From: Streptomyces sp. NBC_00775
Lineage (GTDB): Bacteria > Actinomycetota > Actinomycetes > Streptomycetales > Streptomycetaceae
DNA: 64,000 nucleotides
Assembly: GCF_036347135.1 (NCBI RefSeq)
Contig: NZ_CP108938.1
Coordinates: 2,170,001-2,234,000 of the forward strand
Reading direction: 5' to 3'
Below are positions 40,322 through 50,017 of the stretch, piece after piece. A model generated the notes under the pieces. That model did no database searches. It had not been told where the DNA came from and worked only from the letters and a program-made list of their open reading frames with translations. Position 1 is the stretch's first letter; every line of letters begins with the position of its first letter. The translations under genes and the position numbers were made by a program.

Positions 40322-41779
40322 TCAGTGGACGCCCATCCAACTCTCGATCGGGTTCAGGGCGAAGAAGACGAGGAAGACCGCCGTCAGGCCCCACATGAAC
40401 GCCCCGATCTCCCGGGCCTTGCCCTGGGCGATCTTGATGGCGACGTAGCTGATGACGCCGGCCGCGACTCCCGCCGTGATGGAGTACGTGAACGGCATGA
40501 TCACCACGGTGAGGAAGACGGGGATCGCCGTGGCGCGGTCGGCCCAGTCCACATGGCGGGCGTTCATCATCATCATGGCGCCGATGACCACCAGTGCCGC
40601 CGCCGCCACCTCGCCGGGGACGATCGCCGTCAGCGGGGTGAAGAAGAGACAGGCCGCGAAGAACAGGCCGGTGATCACCGAGGAGAGGCCCGTGCGGGCG
40701 CCCTCGCCGACGCCGGTCGCCGATTCGACGAAGACCGTCTGGCCGGACGCACCGGCGACACCGCCGACCGCTCCGCCCGCGCCGTCGATGAACAGCGCCT
40801 TGGACAGACCCGGCATCCGGCCCTGCGCGTCGGCCAGGTTGGCCTCCGTGCCGACGCCGATGATGGTGGCCATCGCGTCGAAGAACCCGGCGAGCACGAG
40901 GGTGAAGACGATCATGCCGACCGTCATCGCGCCGACCTGGCCCCAGCCGCCGAACTCGACCTTGCCGAAGAGCGAGAAGTCCGGCATCGAGACGGCGCTG
41001 CCGTGCAGTTCGGGAGCGCCGCTGGCCCACTGCTTGGGGTCGATGACGCCGAGGCCGTTGAGGACGACGGCGAGGACCGTGCCGGAGACGATGCCGATGA
41101 GGATCGCGCCGGGGACGCCGCGCGCCTGGAGCATGAAGATCAGCAGCAGGGTCGCCGCGAAGAGCAGGACCGGCCAGCCGGCGAGTTCACCGGTGGGGCC
41201 GAGGGTGACCGGGGTCGCCTTGCCCTGGTGGACGAAGCCGGCCTTCACCAGGCCGATCAGCGCGATGAAGAGGCCGATGCCCATGGTGATCGCGTGCTTC
41301 AGCGCCAGCGGAATCGCGTTCATGATCATCTCGCGCAGGCCGGTGACGACCAGAAGCATGATGACCACGCCGTACATCACACACATGCCCATGGCCTGCG
41401 GCCAGGTCATCTGCGGGGCGACCTGCGAGGAGAGCACACCGGAGACGGAGAGTCCGGCGGCCAGGGCGAGCGGCACCTTGCCGACGAAGCCCATGAGAAG
41501 CGTGGTGAAGGCCGCCGCGAACGCGGTCGCGGTGATCAGGGCCTTCTGGCCGAGCATGTCCCCCGCCGCGTCCTTGCCGGACAGGATCAGGGGGTTGAGC
41601 AGCAGGATGTACGCCATCGCCATGAAGGTCGTGACGCCACCGCGCACCTCACGCGCGATCGAGCTTCCCCGCTGGGATATGTGAAAGTACCGGTCGAGCC
41701 ACAACCGTCCGGCCGGGACACGGCTACCCGTGCCCGCGTCCTCCGCGACGGTCTGCGGCTCCAGTGACTGCTGGGTCAT
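40322..41779 (-). CDS. NCS2/AzgA-type purine permease
   Basis: The 485-residue membrane protein has about 12-14 helices. It resembles the AzgA-like hypoxanthine/guanine/adenine branch: EVRGGVTTFMAMAYILLLNPLIL, GLSVSGVLSSQV, a FFDAMATIIGVGTEANLAD segment and SGQTVFVESATGVGEGARTGLSSV. The ATG at 41779 has GGGAG upstream. It would import purine bases (hypoxanthine, guanine or xanthine) for breakdown by the xanthine dehydrogenase encoded next to it. It is separated from the dehydrogenase operon by a strong hairpin, so it has its own promoter. Confidence 0.9.
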   Translation of the reverse strand: MTQQSLEPQTVAEDAGTGSRVPAGRLWLDRYFHISQRGSSIAREVRGGVTTFMAMAYILLLNPLILSGKDAAGDMLGQKALITATAFAAAFTTLLMGFVGKVPLALAAGLSVSGVLSSQVAPQMTWPQAMGMCVMYGVVIMLLVVTGLREMIMNAIPLALKHAITMGIGLFIALIGLVKAGFVHQGKATPVTLGPTGELAGWPVLLFAATLLLIFMLQARGVPGAILIGIVSGTVLAVVLNGLGVIDPKQWASGAPELHGSAVSMPDFSLFGKVEFGGWGQVGAMTVGMIVFTLVLAGFFDAMATIIGVGTEANLADAQGRMPGLSKALFIDGAGGAVGGVAGASGQTVFVESATGVGEGARTGLSSVITGLFFAACLFFTPLTAIVPGEVAAAALVVIGAMMMMNARHVDWADRATAIPVFLTVVIMPFTYSITAGVAAGVISYVAIKIAQGKAREIGAFMWGLTAVFLVFFALNPIESWMGVH

Positions 41780-42014
41780 GTGCCTTACTCCCAAGGTTCA
41801 CAGGGGCACCCGCCTGGCCTCGATCGGCTGCGGGATTTGGGAAGGTGCTTCGGCTGCACGACCCGGGGGACGGCCCGAGGCGAACTAAGGGATTGAGCGA
41901 TCAACTAAGGGTGTTGCGTCAAGTGCCGCGAGCGGTGCGGTACTTGAGTACTCCGGGCGGCGCGGCGAAGTGTGACGTTCCCGGCGCCGCCCGGAGAGCC
42001 TTGCGAGGGGGGGT

Positions 42015-42033
42015 GGGGGGACGAAGTCCCCCC
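42015..42033 (-). terminator. Terminator after the xanthine dehydrogenase operon
   Basis: GGGGGGAC-GAA-GTCCCCCC is an 8-bp perfect stem with a 3-base loop, 33 bases past the stop of the large subunit. It lies in the 287-base spacer before the permease gene, which otherwise shows nothing I can define. Confidence 0.75.
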
Positions 42034-42066
42034 AGGAAGAAGTTTCTCTCCCACGCCCCCCGGGGG

Positions 42067-44454
42067 TTACGCGGTGCCCGTGAGGTGCTCGGGGCGTACC
42101 GGCGTCCGGTTGAGCTCCAGACCCGTCGCGTTCCGGATCGCCGCGAGGACGGCCGGAGTCGAGGAGAGGGTCGGGGCCTCGCCGATGCCACGGAGCCCGT
42201 ACGGGGCGTGGTCGTCGGCGAGTTCGAGCACATCGACGGGGATGGTCGGCGTGTCGAGGATGGTGGGGATCAGGTAGTCCGTGAAGGACGGGTTCCTGAC
42301 CTTGGCCGTCTTGGGGTCGACGATGATCTCCTCCATGACCGCCACGCCGAGGCCCTGGGTGGTGCCACCCTGGATCTGGCCGATGACGGACAGCGGGTTG
42401 AGCGCCTTGCCGACGTCCTGGGCGCAGGCCAGCTCGATGACCTTGACCAGGCCCAGCTCGGTGTCCACCTCGACCACCGCGCGGTGCGCGGCGAAGGTGT
42501 ACTGGACGTGGCCGAAGCCCTGCCCGGTGCGCAGGTCGAAGGGCTCCGTCGGACGGTGCCGCCACTCGGCCTCGATCTCGACGGCCTCGCCTTCGAGTAC
42601 GTCGACCAGGTCGGCGAGGACCTCGCCGCCGTCGGTGACGACCTTGCCGCCCTCCAGGAGGAGTTCGGCGGTGGCCCAGGCGGGGTGGTACGTACCGAAC
42701 TTGCGGCGGCCGATCTCCAGGACCTTCTCGCGCACCAGCTCGCAGGAGTTCTTGACGGCGCCACCGGTGACGTACGTCTGACGCGACGCGGACGTCGAAC
42801 CGGCGCTGCCCACCTGCGTGTCGGCCGGGTGGATCGTCACCTGGGTGACGCCCAGCTCGGTGCGGGCGATCTGCGCGTGGACGGTGACGCCGCCCTGGCC
42901 GACCTCCGCCATGGCCGTGTGGACCGTCGCGACGGGCTCGCCGCCCACGACCTCCATACGGACCTTGGCGGTCGAGTAGTCGTCGAAGCCCTCGGAGAAG
43001 CCGACGTTCTTGATGCCGACCGCGTAGCCGACACCGCGTACGACGCCTTCGCCGTGGGTGGTGTTGGAGAGGCCGCCCGGCAGCTGCCGTACGTCGGCGG
43101 CCTCGCCGGCCGCGAGCCACTGCTGCTCCGGCGGCATCGGCATCGCCTTGACGCGGCGCAGGAGTTCGGCGACCGGGGCCGGGGAGTCGACCGGCTGCCC
43201 GGTCGGCATGATCGTGCCCTGCTCCATCGCGTTGAGCTGACGGAAGGCGACCCGGTCCATGCCCAGCTTGTCGGCGAGCTTGTCCATCTGGGCCTCGTAG
43301 GCGAAGCACGCCTGGACCGCGCCGAAGCCGCGCATGGCGCCGCAGGGCGGGTTGTTGGTGTAGAGGGCGATGGCCTCGATGTCGACGTTGTCGACGACGT
43401 ACGGGCCGGCGCCGAGCGAGGACGCGTTGCCGACGACCGCCGGGGAGGCGGAGGCGTACGCGCCGCCGTCCAGGACGATCCGGGCCTTCAGGTGGGTGAG
43501 CTTGCCGTCCTTGGTCGCGCCGTGCTCGTAGTAGAGCTTGGCGGGGTGACGGTGGACGTGCCCGAAGAAGGACTCGAAGCGGTTGTAGACGATCTTGACC
43601 GGCTTGCCGGTGCGGAGCGCCAGCAGGCAGGCGTGGATCTGCATCGACAGGTCCTCGCGGCCGCCGAACGCGCCGCCGACGCCGGAGAGCGTCATGCGGA
43701 CCTTGTCCTCGGGCAGGCCGAGGACGGGCGCGATCTGCTTGAGGTCCGAGTGCAGCCACTGGGTGGCGATGTACAGCTCTACACCGCCGTCCTCCGACGG
43801 CACGGCGAGACCGGACTCGGGGCCGAGGAAGGCCTGGTCCTGCATGCCGAAGGTGTACTCGCCCTTGACGATGAAGTCGGCCTTCTTGGCGGCCTCTTCG
43901 ACGTCGCCGCGGATGATCGGCTGACGGTGCACGATGTTCGGGTGCGGGACGTGACCGATGTGGTGGTCGTCGCGGCCCTCGTGGATCAGGATCGCGTCGG
44001 GCGCGGTCGCGGACGCCTCGTCCGTGATGACCGGCAGCTCCTTGTACTCCACCTTGATCTTGGCGGCGGCGCGGCGCGCGGTCTCCGGATGGTCGGCGGC
44101 GACGATCGCGACCGGCTCACCGTGGTGGCGTACCTTGCCGTGCGCGAGGACCGGGGTGTCCTGGATCTCCAGGCCGTAGTTCTTCACCTCGGTCGGCAGG
44201 TCGTCGTACGTCATGACGGCGTAGACGCCGGGCTGTGCGAGGGCCTCGGAGGTGTCGATCGAGACGATCTCCGCGTGGGCGACCGTGGAGCGCAGGATCT
44301 GGCCCCAGAGCATGTCCTCGTGCCACATGTCGGACGAGTACGCGAACTCGCCGGTGACCTTGAGGGTGCCGTCCGGGCGGAGCGTCGACTCGCCGATGCC
44401 GCCCTTGGTCTTGGAGCCCTGCGTGATGTTGGTGGGCGTACCAGTCGTACCCAT
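42067..44454 (-). CDS. Xanthine dehydrogenase molybdenum-binding subunit
   Basis: The 795-residue subunit holds the molybdopterin active site. Visible family features include GKVTGEFAYSSD-like N-terminal pattern (KVTGEFAYSSD), GVGGAFGGREDLSMQ, PCGAMRGFGAVQACFAYE, AEVGQGGVTVHAQIA, and GLRGIGEAPTLSS with the conserved catalytic Glu near the end. It oxidises hypoxanthine or xanthine to urate together with the FeS and FAD subunits encoded just upstream. The ATG lies 2 bases after the FeS-subunit stop. Some relatives oxidise other heterocycles, but the PucR regulator, permease and XdhC context supports purines. Confidence 0.93.
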   Translation of the reverse strand: MGTTGTPTNITQGSKTKGGIGESTLRPDGTLKVTGEFAYSSDMWHEDMLWGQILRSTVAHAEIVSIDTSEALAQPGVYAVMTYDDLPTEVKNYGLEIQDTPVLAHGKVRHHGEPVAIVAADHPETARRAAAKIKVEYKELPVITDEASATAPDAILIHEGRDDHHIGHVPHPNIVHRQPIIRGDVEEAAKKADFIVKGEYTFGMQDQAFLGPESGLAVPSEDGGVELYIATQWLHSDLKQIAPVLGLPEDKVRMTLSGVGGAFGGREDLSMQIHACLLALRTGKPVKIVYNRFESFFGHVHRHPAKLYYEHGATKDGKLTHLKARIVLDGGAYASASPAVVGNASSLGAGPYVVDNVDIEAIALYTNNPPCGAMRGFGAVQACFAYEAQMDKLADKLGMDRVAFRQLNAMEQGTIMPTGQPVDSPAPVAELLRRVKAMPMPPEQQWLAAGEAADVRQLPGGLSNTTHGEGVVRGVGYAVGIKNVGFSEGFDDYSTAKVRMEVVGGEPVATVHTAMAEVGQGGVTVHAQIARTELGVTQVTIHPADTQVGSAGSTSASRQTYVTGGAVKNSCELVREKVLEIGRRKFGTYHPAWATAELLLEGGKVVTDGGEVLADLVDVLEGEAVEIEAEWRHRPTEPFDLRTGQGFGHVQYTFAAHRAVVEVDTELGLVKVIELACAQDVGKALNPLSVIGQIQGGTTQGLGVAVMEEIIVDPKTAKVRNPSFTDYLIPTILDTPTIPVDVLELADDHAPYGLRGIGEAPTLSSTPAVLAAIRNATGLELNRTPVRPEHLTGTA

Positions 44455-44456
44455 GG

Positions 44457-45058
<602 letters not shown>

Positions 45059-45059
<1 letters not shown>

Positions 45060-45949
45060 TACGCGACTCCCTCCGTGCGGGCGGCGGTGCCGCGGTACGA
45101 CTCCCAGGTCCAGGTCAGGGTGCGGCGGGCCATGATGCCGACCGCGTGGCGGCGGTAGCTCGCCGTGCCCCGGACGTCGTCGATCGGGTTGCAGGCGGCG
45201 GAGCACAGGTCCGCGAACTGCTTGGCGACCGACGGGGTGATGATCTTGCCGTTGTCCCAGAAGCCGCCCTCTTCGAGCGCCGCGTTCAGGAACTCCTCGG
45301 CGGCCTTGGCGCGGACCGGGGTCGGCGCGGCCGAGCCGATGCCGGTGCGGACCGTACGCGACGAGGGGTGCAGCGCCAGGCCGAAGGCGCAGACCGCGAT
45401 GACCATGGCATTGCGGGTGCCGACCTTCGAGTACTGCTGCGGGCCGTCCGCCTTCTTGATGTGTACGGCCCTGATCAGCTCGTCGGCCGCGAGCGCGTTG
45501 CGCTTCACGCCGGTGTAGAACTCGTCGATCGGGATCAGCCGCGAGCCGCGTACGGACTCGACCTCGACCTCGGCGCCCGCCGCGAGGAGCGCGGGGTGGG
45601 CGTCACCGGCCGGGGAGGCGGTGCCGAGGTTGCCGCCGACGCCGCCGCGGTTGCGGATCTGCGGGGAGGCCACGGTGTGGGAGGCGAGGGCCAGGCCGGG
45701 CAGTTCGCCGCGCAGGTTCTCCATGATCTGGGTGTAGGGAACGGAGGCGCCCAGGCGCACGCTCTCCTCGCCGACCTCCCACTCGCTCAGCTCGCCGATG
45801 CGGTTCAGATCCAGGAGGTACTCGGGCCGGCGGTGGTCGAAGTTGATCTCGACCATCACATCGGTGCCACCCGCAATCGGCACAGCGGTGGGGTGCTCAG
45901 CCTTGGCGGCGAGCGCCTCCTCCCAGCTGGCGGGGCGAAGGAAGTCCAT
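45059..45949 (-). CDS. Xanthine dehydrogenase FAD-binding subunit
   Basis: The 296-residue protein has the CO-dehydrogenase flavoprotein/FAD-binding PCMH pattern: VPIAGGTDVMVEINF, RGGVGGNLGTASPAGDAHPALLAAGAEVEV, and IPIDEFYTGVKRNALAADELI. The C-terminal part ends in TASYRRHAVGIMARRTL, typical of the CO_deh_flav_C domain. It passes electrons from the FeS clusters to NAD+ or another acceptor. It is the promoter-proximal gene of the operon and faces the divergent PucR gene. Confidence 0.93.
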
Positions 45950-46315
45950 GAGTGGCTCTCTTCATTCGTATCGTGGTGGTTCTGATCAAGCCAGATCGTG
46001 TGCGGCGGGCCCGGCTCGTTCATGAGTTGTTAACGCGGATTGACGCCAGTACACAGCGCCGTCCCGCACCGGGGTCAGTCACCGAAACCATGAAGGAGTT
46101 GGCTGGCCAGCGCGCGCATCTTGTAGATTCGTATGAACGGAGGTCATCAGTAACCTCCTCGTTTTCCTGGGGAAACGTCAGTCACAGCCCTTGAGAGCCA
46201 GGTCACAGCCCGGGAGCCGACCGGTACGGCTCGCCCGACCCACTCGCGGGGGGATCCGCTCCCAGATCCCACAGATCCATCGTAGATTTCGAGACAAAGA
46301 ACGGCGGCGACGAGA
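45950..46315. other. Divergent xdh-pucR regulatory region
   Basis: This 366-base gene-free stretch separates the leftward xdh operon and the rightward pucR-like gene and has a lower GC content than its surroundings. It holds GGAGGT-N8-ACCTCC (46139-46158) and the 18-bp imperfect palindrome at 46160-46177. The similar words GTAGATTCG (46123-46131) and GTAGATTTCG (46283-46292) may be half-sites. I could not assign promoters with confidence. Confidence 0.55.
46160..46177. promoter_or_regulatory. 18-bp palindrome, candidate operator for xdh/pucR
   Basis: CGTTTTCCTGGGGAAACG pairs at all but one position per arm. It lies immediately next to a second inverted repeat, GGAGGT-N8-ACCTCC (46139-46158). 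Both are 140-180 bases upstream of the PucR-type gene and about 190-230 upstream of the xdh operon. Confidence 0.5.
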
Positions 46316-47989
46316 ATGCGGCTGCGCGCACTGCTGGACACCGACGCGCTGGGCCTGCGGCTGCTCGGCGGCGAGGACGAGCTGGACCGCACCGTACGCG
46401 GTGTGATGACCACGGACCTCAAGGACCCCAGCCGCTACCTCTCGGGCGGCGAGCTGGTCCTCACCGGCCTCGCCTGGCGGCACGACGCCGGGGACTCCGA
46501 GCCCTTCGTACGCATCCTCGCGGGCGCCGGGGTCGCGGCCCTCGCCGCCGGTGAGGCTGAGCTGGGCGCTGTGCCGGACGACCTGGTCCAGGCCTGCGTC
46601 CGGCACCGGCTGCCGCTGTTCGCGGTGAACGAGCGGGTGGCCTTCGCGACGATCACCGAACACGTCGTACGGCAGGTCTCGGGCGAGCGCGCCGGGGATC
46701 TGGCCGCCGTGGTGGACCGCCACCGGCGGATGATGACCTCCGGTCCGGCCGGCGGCGGCCCGGACGTGGTGCTGGATCTGCTCGGCACCGACCTGGACCT
46801 GCGGGCCTGGGTCCTCTCGCCCACCGGACGGCCCATCGCGGGCTCCAAGGCCGAGGGGGGCGCGCTGCCCGCGGACGTGTGCGCCAAGCTGGCCGCCGAG
46901 CACCTGGCGGCGGCGCGCACCGGACGGCGGGGGCCGCACCGGGTGACGGTCGGCACGACGCCGTACTCGCTCTTCCCGGTCCGCTCGTCCGGGCGCTCCA
47001 CGGGCGCGTCCCGGGACGTGCGCGAGACGGTGCTCTCCGACTGGGTGCTCGCCGTCGAGGCGGATGCCGGGGACTGGCCCGAGGAGCGGCTCGACCTGCT
47101 CCAGGGTGTCACCCAGCTGATCGCGGTCGAGCGGGACCGGCGGGACGCGGCGCGCACGGTGCGGCGGCGGCTCGCGCAGGAGGTTCTGGAGCTGGTGCAG
47201 ACCGGCGCCGCGCCCGCCGAGATCGCGGCGCGGCTGCGGGTGGCCGCGCCGGTGCTGCTGCCGGGCCTCGGCGCCGCGCCGCACTGGCAGGTCGTGGTGG
47301 CCCGCGTCGAGTGGGAGGGCGGCGAGATCGAGGGCGGTCCGGTCGCCCAGTCGCTGCTGGAGGAGATCCTCGTCGACCCGCTGTCGGCGGGACCGGAGCA
47401 CTCCGACCGTATCGCCGTCGCCCACACGGGTGACGAGGCGATCGCTCTCGTACCCCTTCCGGCGGTCTCGGCGGAGCACGACGGCTCCGAGTCGGGCCTG
47501 CTCGCCGACACGCTTCTGGAGGCCGTACGGGCCCCGCTCTCGGCCGGTCTGAACGACGACGGGCGGCTCACGCTCGGCGTCAGCGCCGCCGTGCACTCGG
47601 CGGAGGGGCTGCGCGGCGCGCTGGAGGAGGCCCGGCACGCACGCCGGGTCGCCGGGGCGCGTCCGGGCCGGGTCTGCGCGGCCGGACACCAGGAGCTGGC
47701 CTCGCACGTACTGCTGCTGCCGTTCGTGCCGGACGACGTACGCCGCGCCTTCACCGCACGGCTCCTGGACCCGCTGCGGGACTACGACCGCCGTCACCGT
47801 GCCGAGCTGATCCCCACCCTGGAGGCGTTCCTCGACTGCGACGGCTCCTGGACGCGGTGCGCCACGCGGCTGCACCTGCACGTCAACACGCTGCGCTACC
47901 GGGTGGGCCGTATCGAGCAGTTGACGAGTCGGGACCTGTCGCGCCTGGAGGACAAGCTCGATTTCTTCCTGGCATTGCGCATGAGCTGA
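46316..47989 (+). CDS. pucR: PucR family transcriptional regulator of purine catabolism
   Basis: The 557-residue protein has an N-terminal PucR ligand-sensing domain (about 1-125, MRLRALLDTDALGLRLLGGEDEL through LPLFAVNERVAFATI), a middle GGDEF-like/CdaR-type region and a C-terminal PucR helix-turn-helix (LEAFLDCDGSWTRCATRLHLHVNTLRYRVGRIEQL). It is divergent from the xanthine dehydrogenase operon, whose expression it probably controls in response to purine or nitrogen status. The ribosome-binding site is weak. Confidence 0.9.
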   Translation: MRLRALLDTDALGLRLLGGEDELDRTVRGVMTTDLKDPSRYLSGGELVLTGLAWRHDAGDSEPFVRILAGAGVAALAAGEAELGAVPDDLVQACVRHRLPLFAVNERVAFATITEHVVRQVSGERAGDLAAVVDRHRRMMTSGPAGGGPDVVLDLLGTDLDLRAWVLSPTGRPIAGSKAEGGALPADVCAKLAAEHLAAARTGRRGPHRVTVGTTPYSLFPVRSSGRSTGASRDVRETVLSDWVLAVEADAGDWPEERLDLLQGVTQLIAVERDRRDAARTVRRRLAQEVLELVQTGAAPAEIAARLRVAAPVLLPGLGAAPHWQVVVARVEWEGGEIEGGPVAQSLLEEILVDPLSAGPEHSDRIAVAHTGDEAIALVPLPAVSAEHDGSESGLLADTLLEAVRAPLSAGLNDDGRLTLGVSAAVHSAEGLRGALEEARHARRVAGARPGRVCAAGHQELASHVLLLPFVPDDVRRAFTARLLDPLRDYDRRHRAELIPTLEAFLDCDGSWTRCATRLHLHVNTLRYRVGRIEQLTSRDLSRLEDKLDFFLALRMS

Positions 47990-48139
47990 GGTCGCGGGCC
48001 CGGCGGCCCCGGACTCCCCAAGTGCCGCCGGTGTCCCACGACTTTGTGAAATCCTTCACCCGCCCCCTTGGCCGGGCCCCGTGATCCGTGCTGAGATGCC
48101 ACCACTCAACAGCTCAATGGCGTGCTCGGGGAGGGCAAC

Positions 48140-48913
48140 GTGGCGCATACCGCCATGTCTGGTTCCGGAACGACTGCAGGGGACGATCCACTCCAGACCG
48201 CGGTATGGCGGCTGCGCTCGCGCGCCTGCTGGGCCGACGCGGCGGCACTGCTCCAACCGCACACGGCGGGAGCGTCGCTCCAGCGGGCCTCACTCCTCGT
48301 CGAACGGTGTCTGTACACCGAGCAGGGCTGGGCCGAGGCGGAGGACGCGCTGCGCACGGCGGAGGCGGTGGCCCAGAGCGACGACGAGCGGGGCGCGGCG
48401 GCCTGTGAGCGCGGGCAACTGGCGTACGCGGCCACGCTGCTCGGCGTGCGTGACCGTGCGGACGAGGCGCGCGCCGCGCTCGGCCGGGCCGCGGCCCTGA
48501 TCACGCCAGGCGCCCCCGGGCGGGCCCTCCTCGACTTCCGGCGTGGGCTGCTCGCCGAGAATCTCGCGCGGTCGCCGCAGGCCGCTCGCGCGGCGTATCG
48601 GCGGGCTCATGCGGGTGCGGTCGCTCAGGGGGACCCGTTGCTGCTCTCGTTCACCTGGCGGCATCTCGCTGGACTTGCCTTGCGGGACGGGGAGTTGGCG
48701 GAGGCGCGACATGGCTTCGCCGAATCGCTGCGGATCCGCGAGGAGTTGGGGTATCTGGTCGGTACGGCACCGGCGTTGGCGTCCTTGGCCGACGCCGAGG
48801 CCGAACCTGAGGCGTCTCGGTTGCGGGCGGAGGCTGGGCGGTTGTTTCGGTTGCTTGGGGGTGTGCCTACGTGGCTGGCGCAGCAGTTGGCTCCGCCTGC
48901 GGCGAGCGCCTGA
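48140..48913 (+). CDS. TPR-like helical repeat protein
   Basis: The 257-residue protein starts at GTG 48140 with GGAGGG four bases upstream. It is rich in Ala/Leu/Arg helices arranged like tetratricopeptide repeats: ADAAALLQPHTAGASLQRASLLVERCLYTE, AEDALRTAEAVAQSDDERGAAACERGQLAY, ARAALGRAAALI and AEARHGFAESLRIREELGY. No enzymatic motif or signal is visible. TPR proteins mediate protein contacts. The C-terminal 60 codons use more A/T-ending codons than the rest. Confidence 0.7.
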   Translation: MAHTAMSGSGTTAGDDPLQTAVWRLRSRACWADAAALLQPHTAGASLQRASLLVERCLYTEQGWAEAEDALRTAEAVAQSDDERGAAACERGQLAYAATLLGVRDRADEARAALGRAAALITPGAPGRALLDFRRGLLAENLARSPQAARAAYRRAHAGAVAQGDPLLLSFTWRHLAGLALRDGELAEARHGFAESLRIREELGYLVGTAPALASLADAEAEPEASRLRAEAGRLFRLLGGVPTWLAQQLAPPAASA

Positions 48914-48977
48914 GAGCTCGGGAGAGCATGTGTGTTGGGCGGCTGCGGGTAGATCGTGGCTGGCCGCGCAGTTCCCC

Positions 48978-48995
48978 GCGCCCCTAAAGGGGCGC
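48978..48995. terminator. Bidirectional terminator hairpin in a Streptomyces intergenic repeat
   Basis: GCGCCCC-TAAA-GGGGCGC is a 7-bp perfect stem between convergent genes. The surrounding sequence (about 48945-49000, including CGCGCAGTTCCCCGCGCCCC) matches a short intergenic element that I recall as widespread in Streptomyces genomes. It probably terminates transcription in both directions. Confidence 0.75.
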
Positions 48996-49022
48996 TGCTG
49001 AGCCCCGGGCCACCAGAAACCG

Positions 49023-49325
49023 TTAGTTGCTCTGGACTCGTGCCAACAGGTCGCGGGCGAACGTCGTCACGGTGGTGCGGAGTTCGGGGTCGTGGGCCAC
49101 GTAGACGACCACGGCCACGATCACCAGGAGCGTCAGGAAGCCGCGCAGGCTGCCGCCCCGGCTCCCGCTGTACGGCATGGGGCGGTGCATCTGGGGTGTG
49201 CCGCCGTGGATGCGGGCCATGTCGTGCATGTGGCGGTGGTGGCGCACGTTGTTCTGGTGGATCTGCTGGGCCTGCTGGGCGGCCTGTTGGGCCTGCTGCT
49301 GTGCCATCCAGGACGGGTCGGGCAT
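49023..49325 (-). CDS. Small Gln/His-rich protein with a C-terminal transmembrane helix
   Basis: The 100-residue protein starts at ATG 49325 with GGGGGAG upstream. Residues 8-25 are a run of Gln and Ala (QQQAQQAAQQAQQIHQ), followed by a His/Met-rich part (NNVRHHRHMHDMARIHGG) and one transmembrane helix (FLTLLVIVAVVVYVA, near residues 66-80). The His/Met cluster could bind metal. The function is unknown. Confidence 0.7.
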   Translation of the reverse strand: MPDPSWMAQQQAQQAAQQAQQIHQNNVRHHRHMHDMARIHGGTPQMHRPMPYSGSRGGSLRGFLTLLVIVAVVVYVAHDPELRTTVTTFARDLLARVQSN

Positions 49326-49471
49326 CGGAATCTCCCCCGGGTTCGGTCCGGCTCTCGCCGTGTATCCAGGGGCACGCGGGCGGGGCGGGCCGGGTTCCCG
49401 GTGTCGGGGTGTGTTGCGCGGACCGTACGGGTCCGTGACACGGATGAGCGGAAGGGTACGTACCCGCGGCT

Positions 49472-49939
49472 TCAGTGGCCGTCCGCGAGACCGTCCGCTG
49501 CGAGGATTTCGCCGAGACTCATCACGAGGCAGCCGAACAGCGTGGTCAGCAGCTCTGCTTGACGATCCGTCAGAGTGGTCAGAGGTGTCAGGAACACCGC
49601 CGCGTCGGCATCGGTCCGCTCGCAGGCCTCGGCCACCTCGCGGGCCTTCCCCGGGCTCAGGAGAGTCCGCCTGGAATACGGCAGGGCCATCTTCTTGACT
49701 CCGCCGCCCGAGACACCGCGCCGCTGGGTGATCCGGCCCACGACCCGTGCGCCGCGCGCTGTCATCTCCGCGGCCGCCGAGTCCATGAGCGCGGCGAAGT
49801 CCTTCTGCTTGGCGGAGAAGTACCCGACGAGGACGACATCGGCCCCCGCGACCGCCAGGGCCGGAGCTTCCCGGTGCCGGGTCCGTACCCGCTCCGCGCG
49901 GCGGGCCGACCGCCGCTCGCGTCTTCGGTCCTGATGCAT
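49472..49939 (-). CDS. Standalone HflX N-terminal domain-like protein
   Basis: The 155-residue protein matches the N-terminal GTPase-HflX domain without the GTPase: VVLVGYFSAKQKDFAALMDSAAAEMTARGARVVGRITQRRG, LLSPGKAREVAEACERTDADAAVFLTPLTTLTDRQAELL. In full HflX this region is followed by a glycine-rich linker helix and the GTPase; here the gene simply ends. HflX splits stalled ribosomes, and its N-domain reaches the peptidyl-transferase centre. A lone N-domain might bind ribosomes or compete with HflX, which is inference. It starts with ATG 49939 and a basic stretch (QDRRRERRSARRAERVR). Confidence 0.65.
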   Translation of the reverse strand: MHQDRRRERRSARRAERVRTRHREAPALAVAGADVVLVGYFSAKQKDFAALMDSAAAEMTARGARVVGRITQRRGVSGGGVKKMALPYSRRTLLSPGKAREVAEACERTDADAAVFLTPLTTLTDRQAELLTTLFGCLVMSLGEILAADGLADGH

Positions 49940-49991
49940 GGCCCACAGGCTAGACGCGCCGCCACCTGCGGCGATACGCGTTTTTCGGGCG

Positions 49992-50009
49992 CCCGGCCCC
50001 GAGGCCGGG
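49992..50009 (-). terminator. Terminator after the GntR gene
   Basis: CCCGGCC-CCGA-GGCCGGG forms a 7-bp stem 9 bases past the GntR stop; on the minus strand it is followed by a short A-run rather than U-run, so termination is by stem strength. Confidence 0.55.
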
Positions 50010-50017
50010 GAGCAAGC

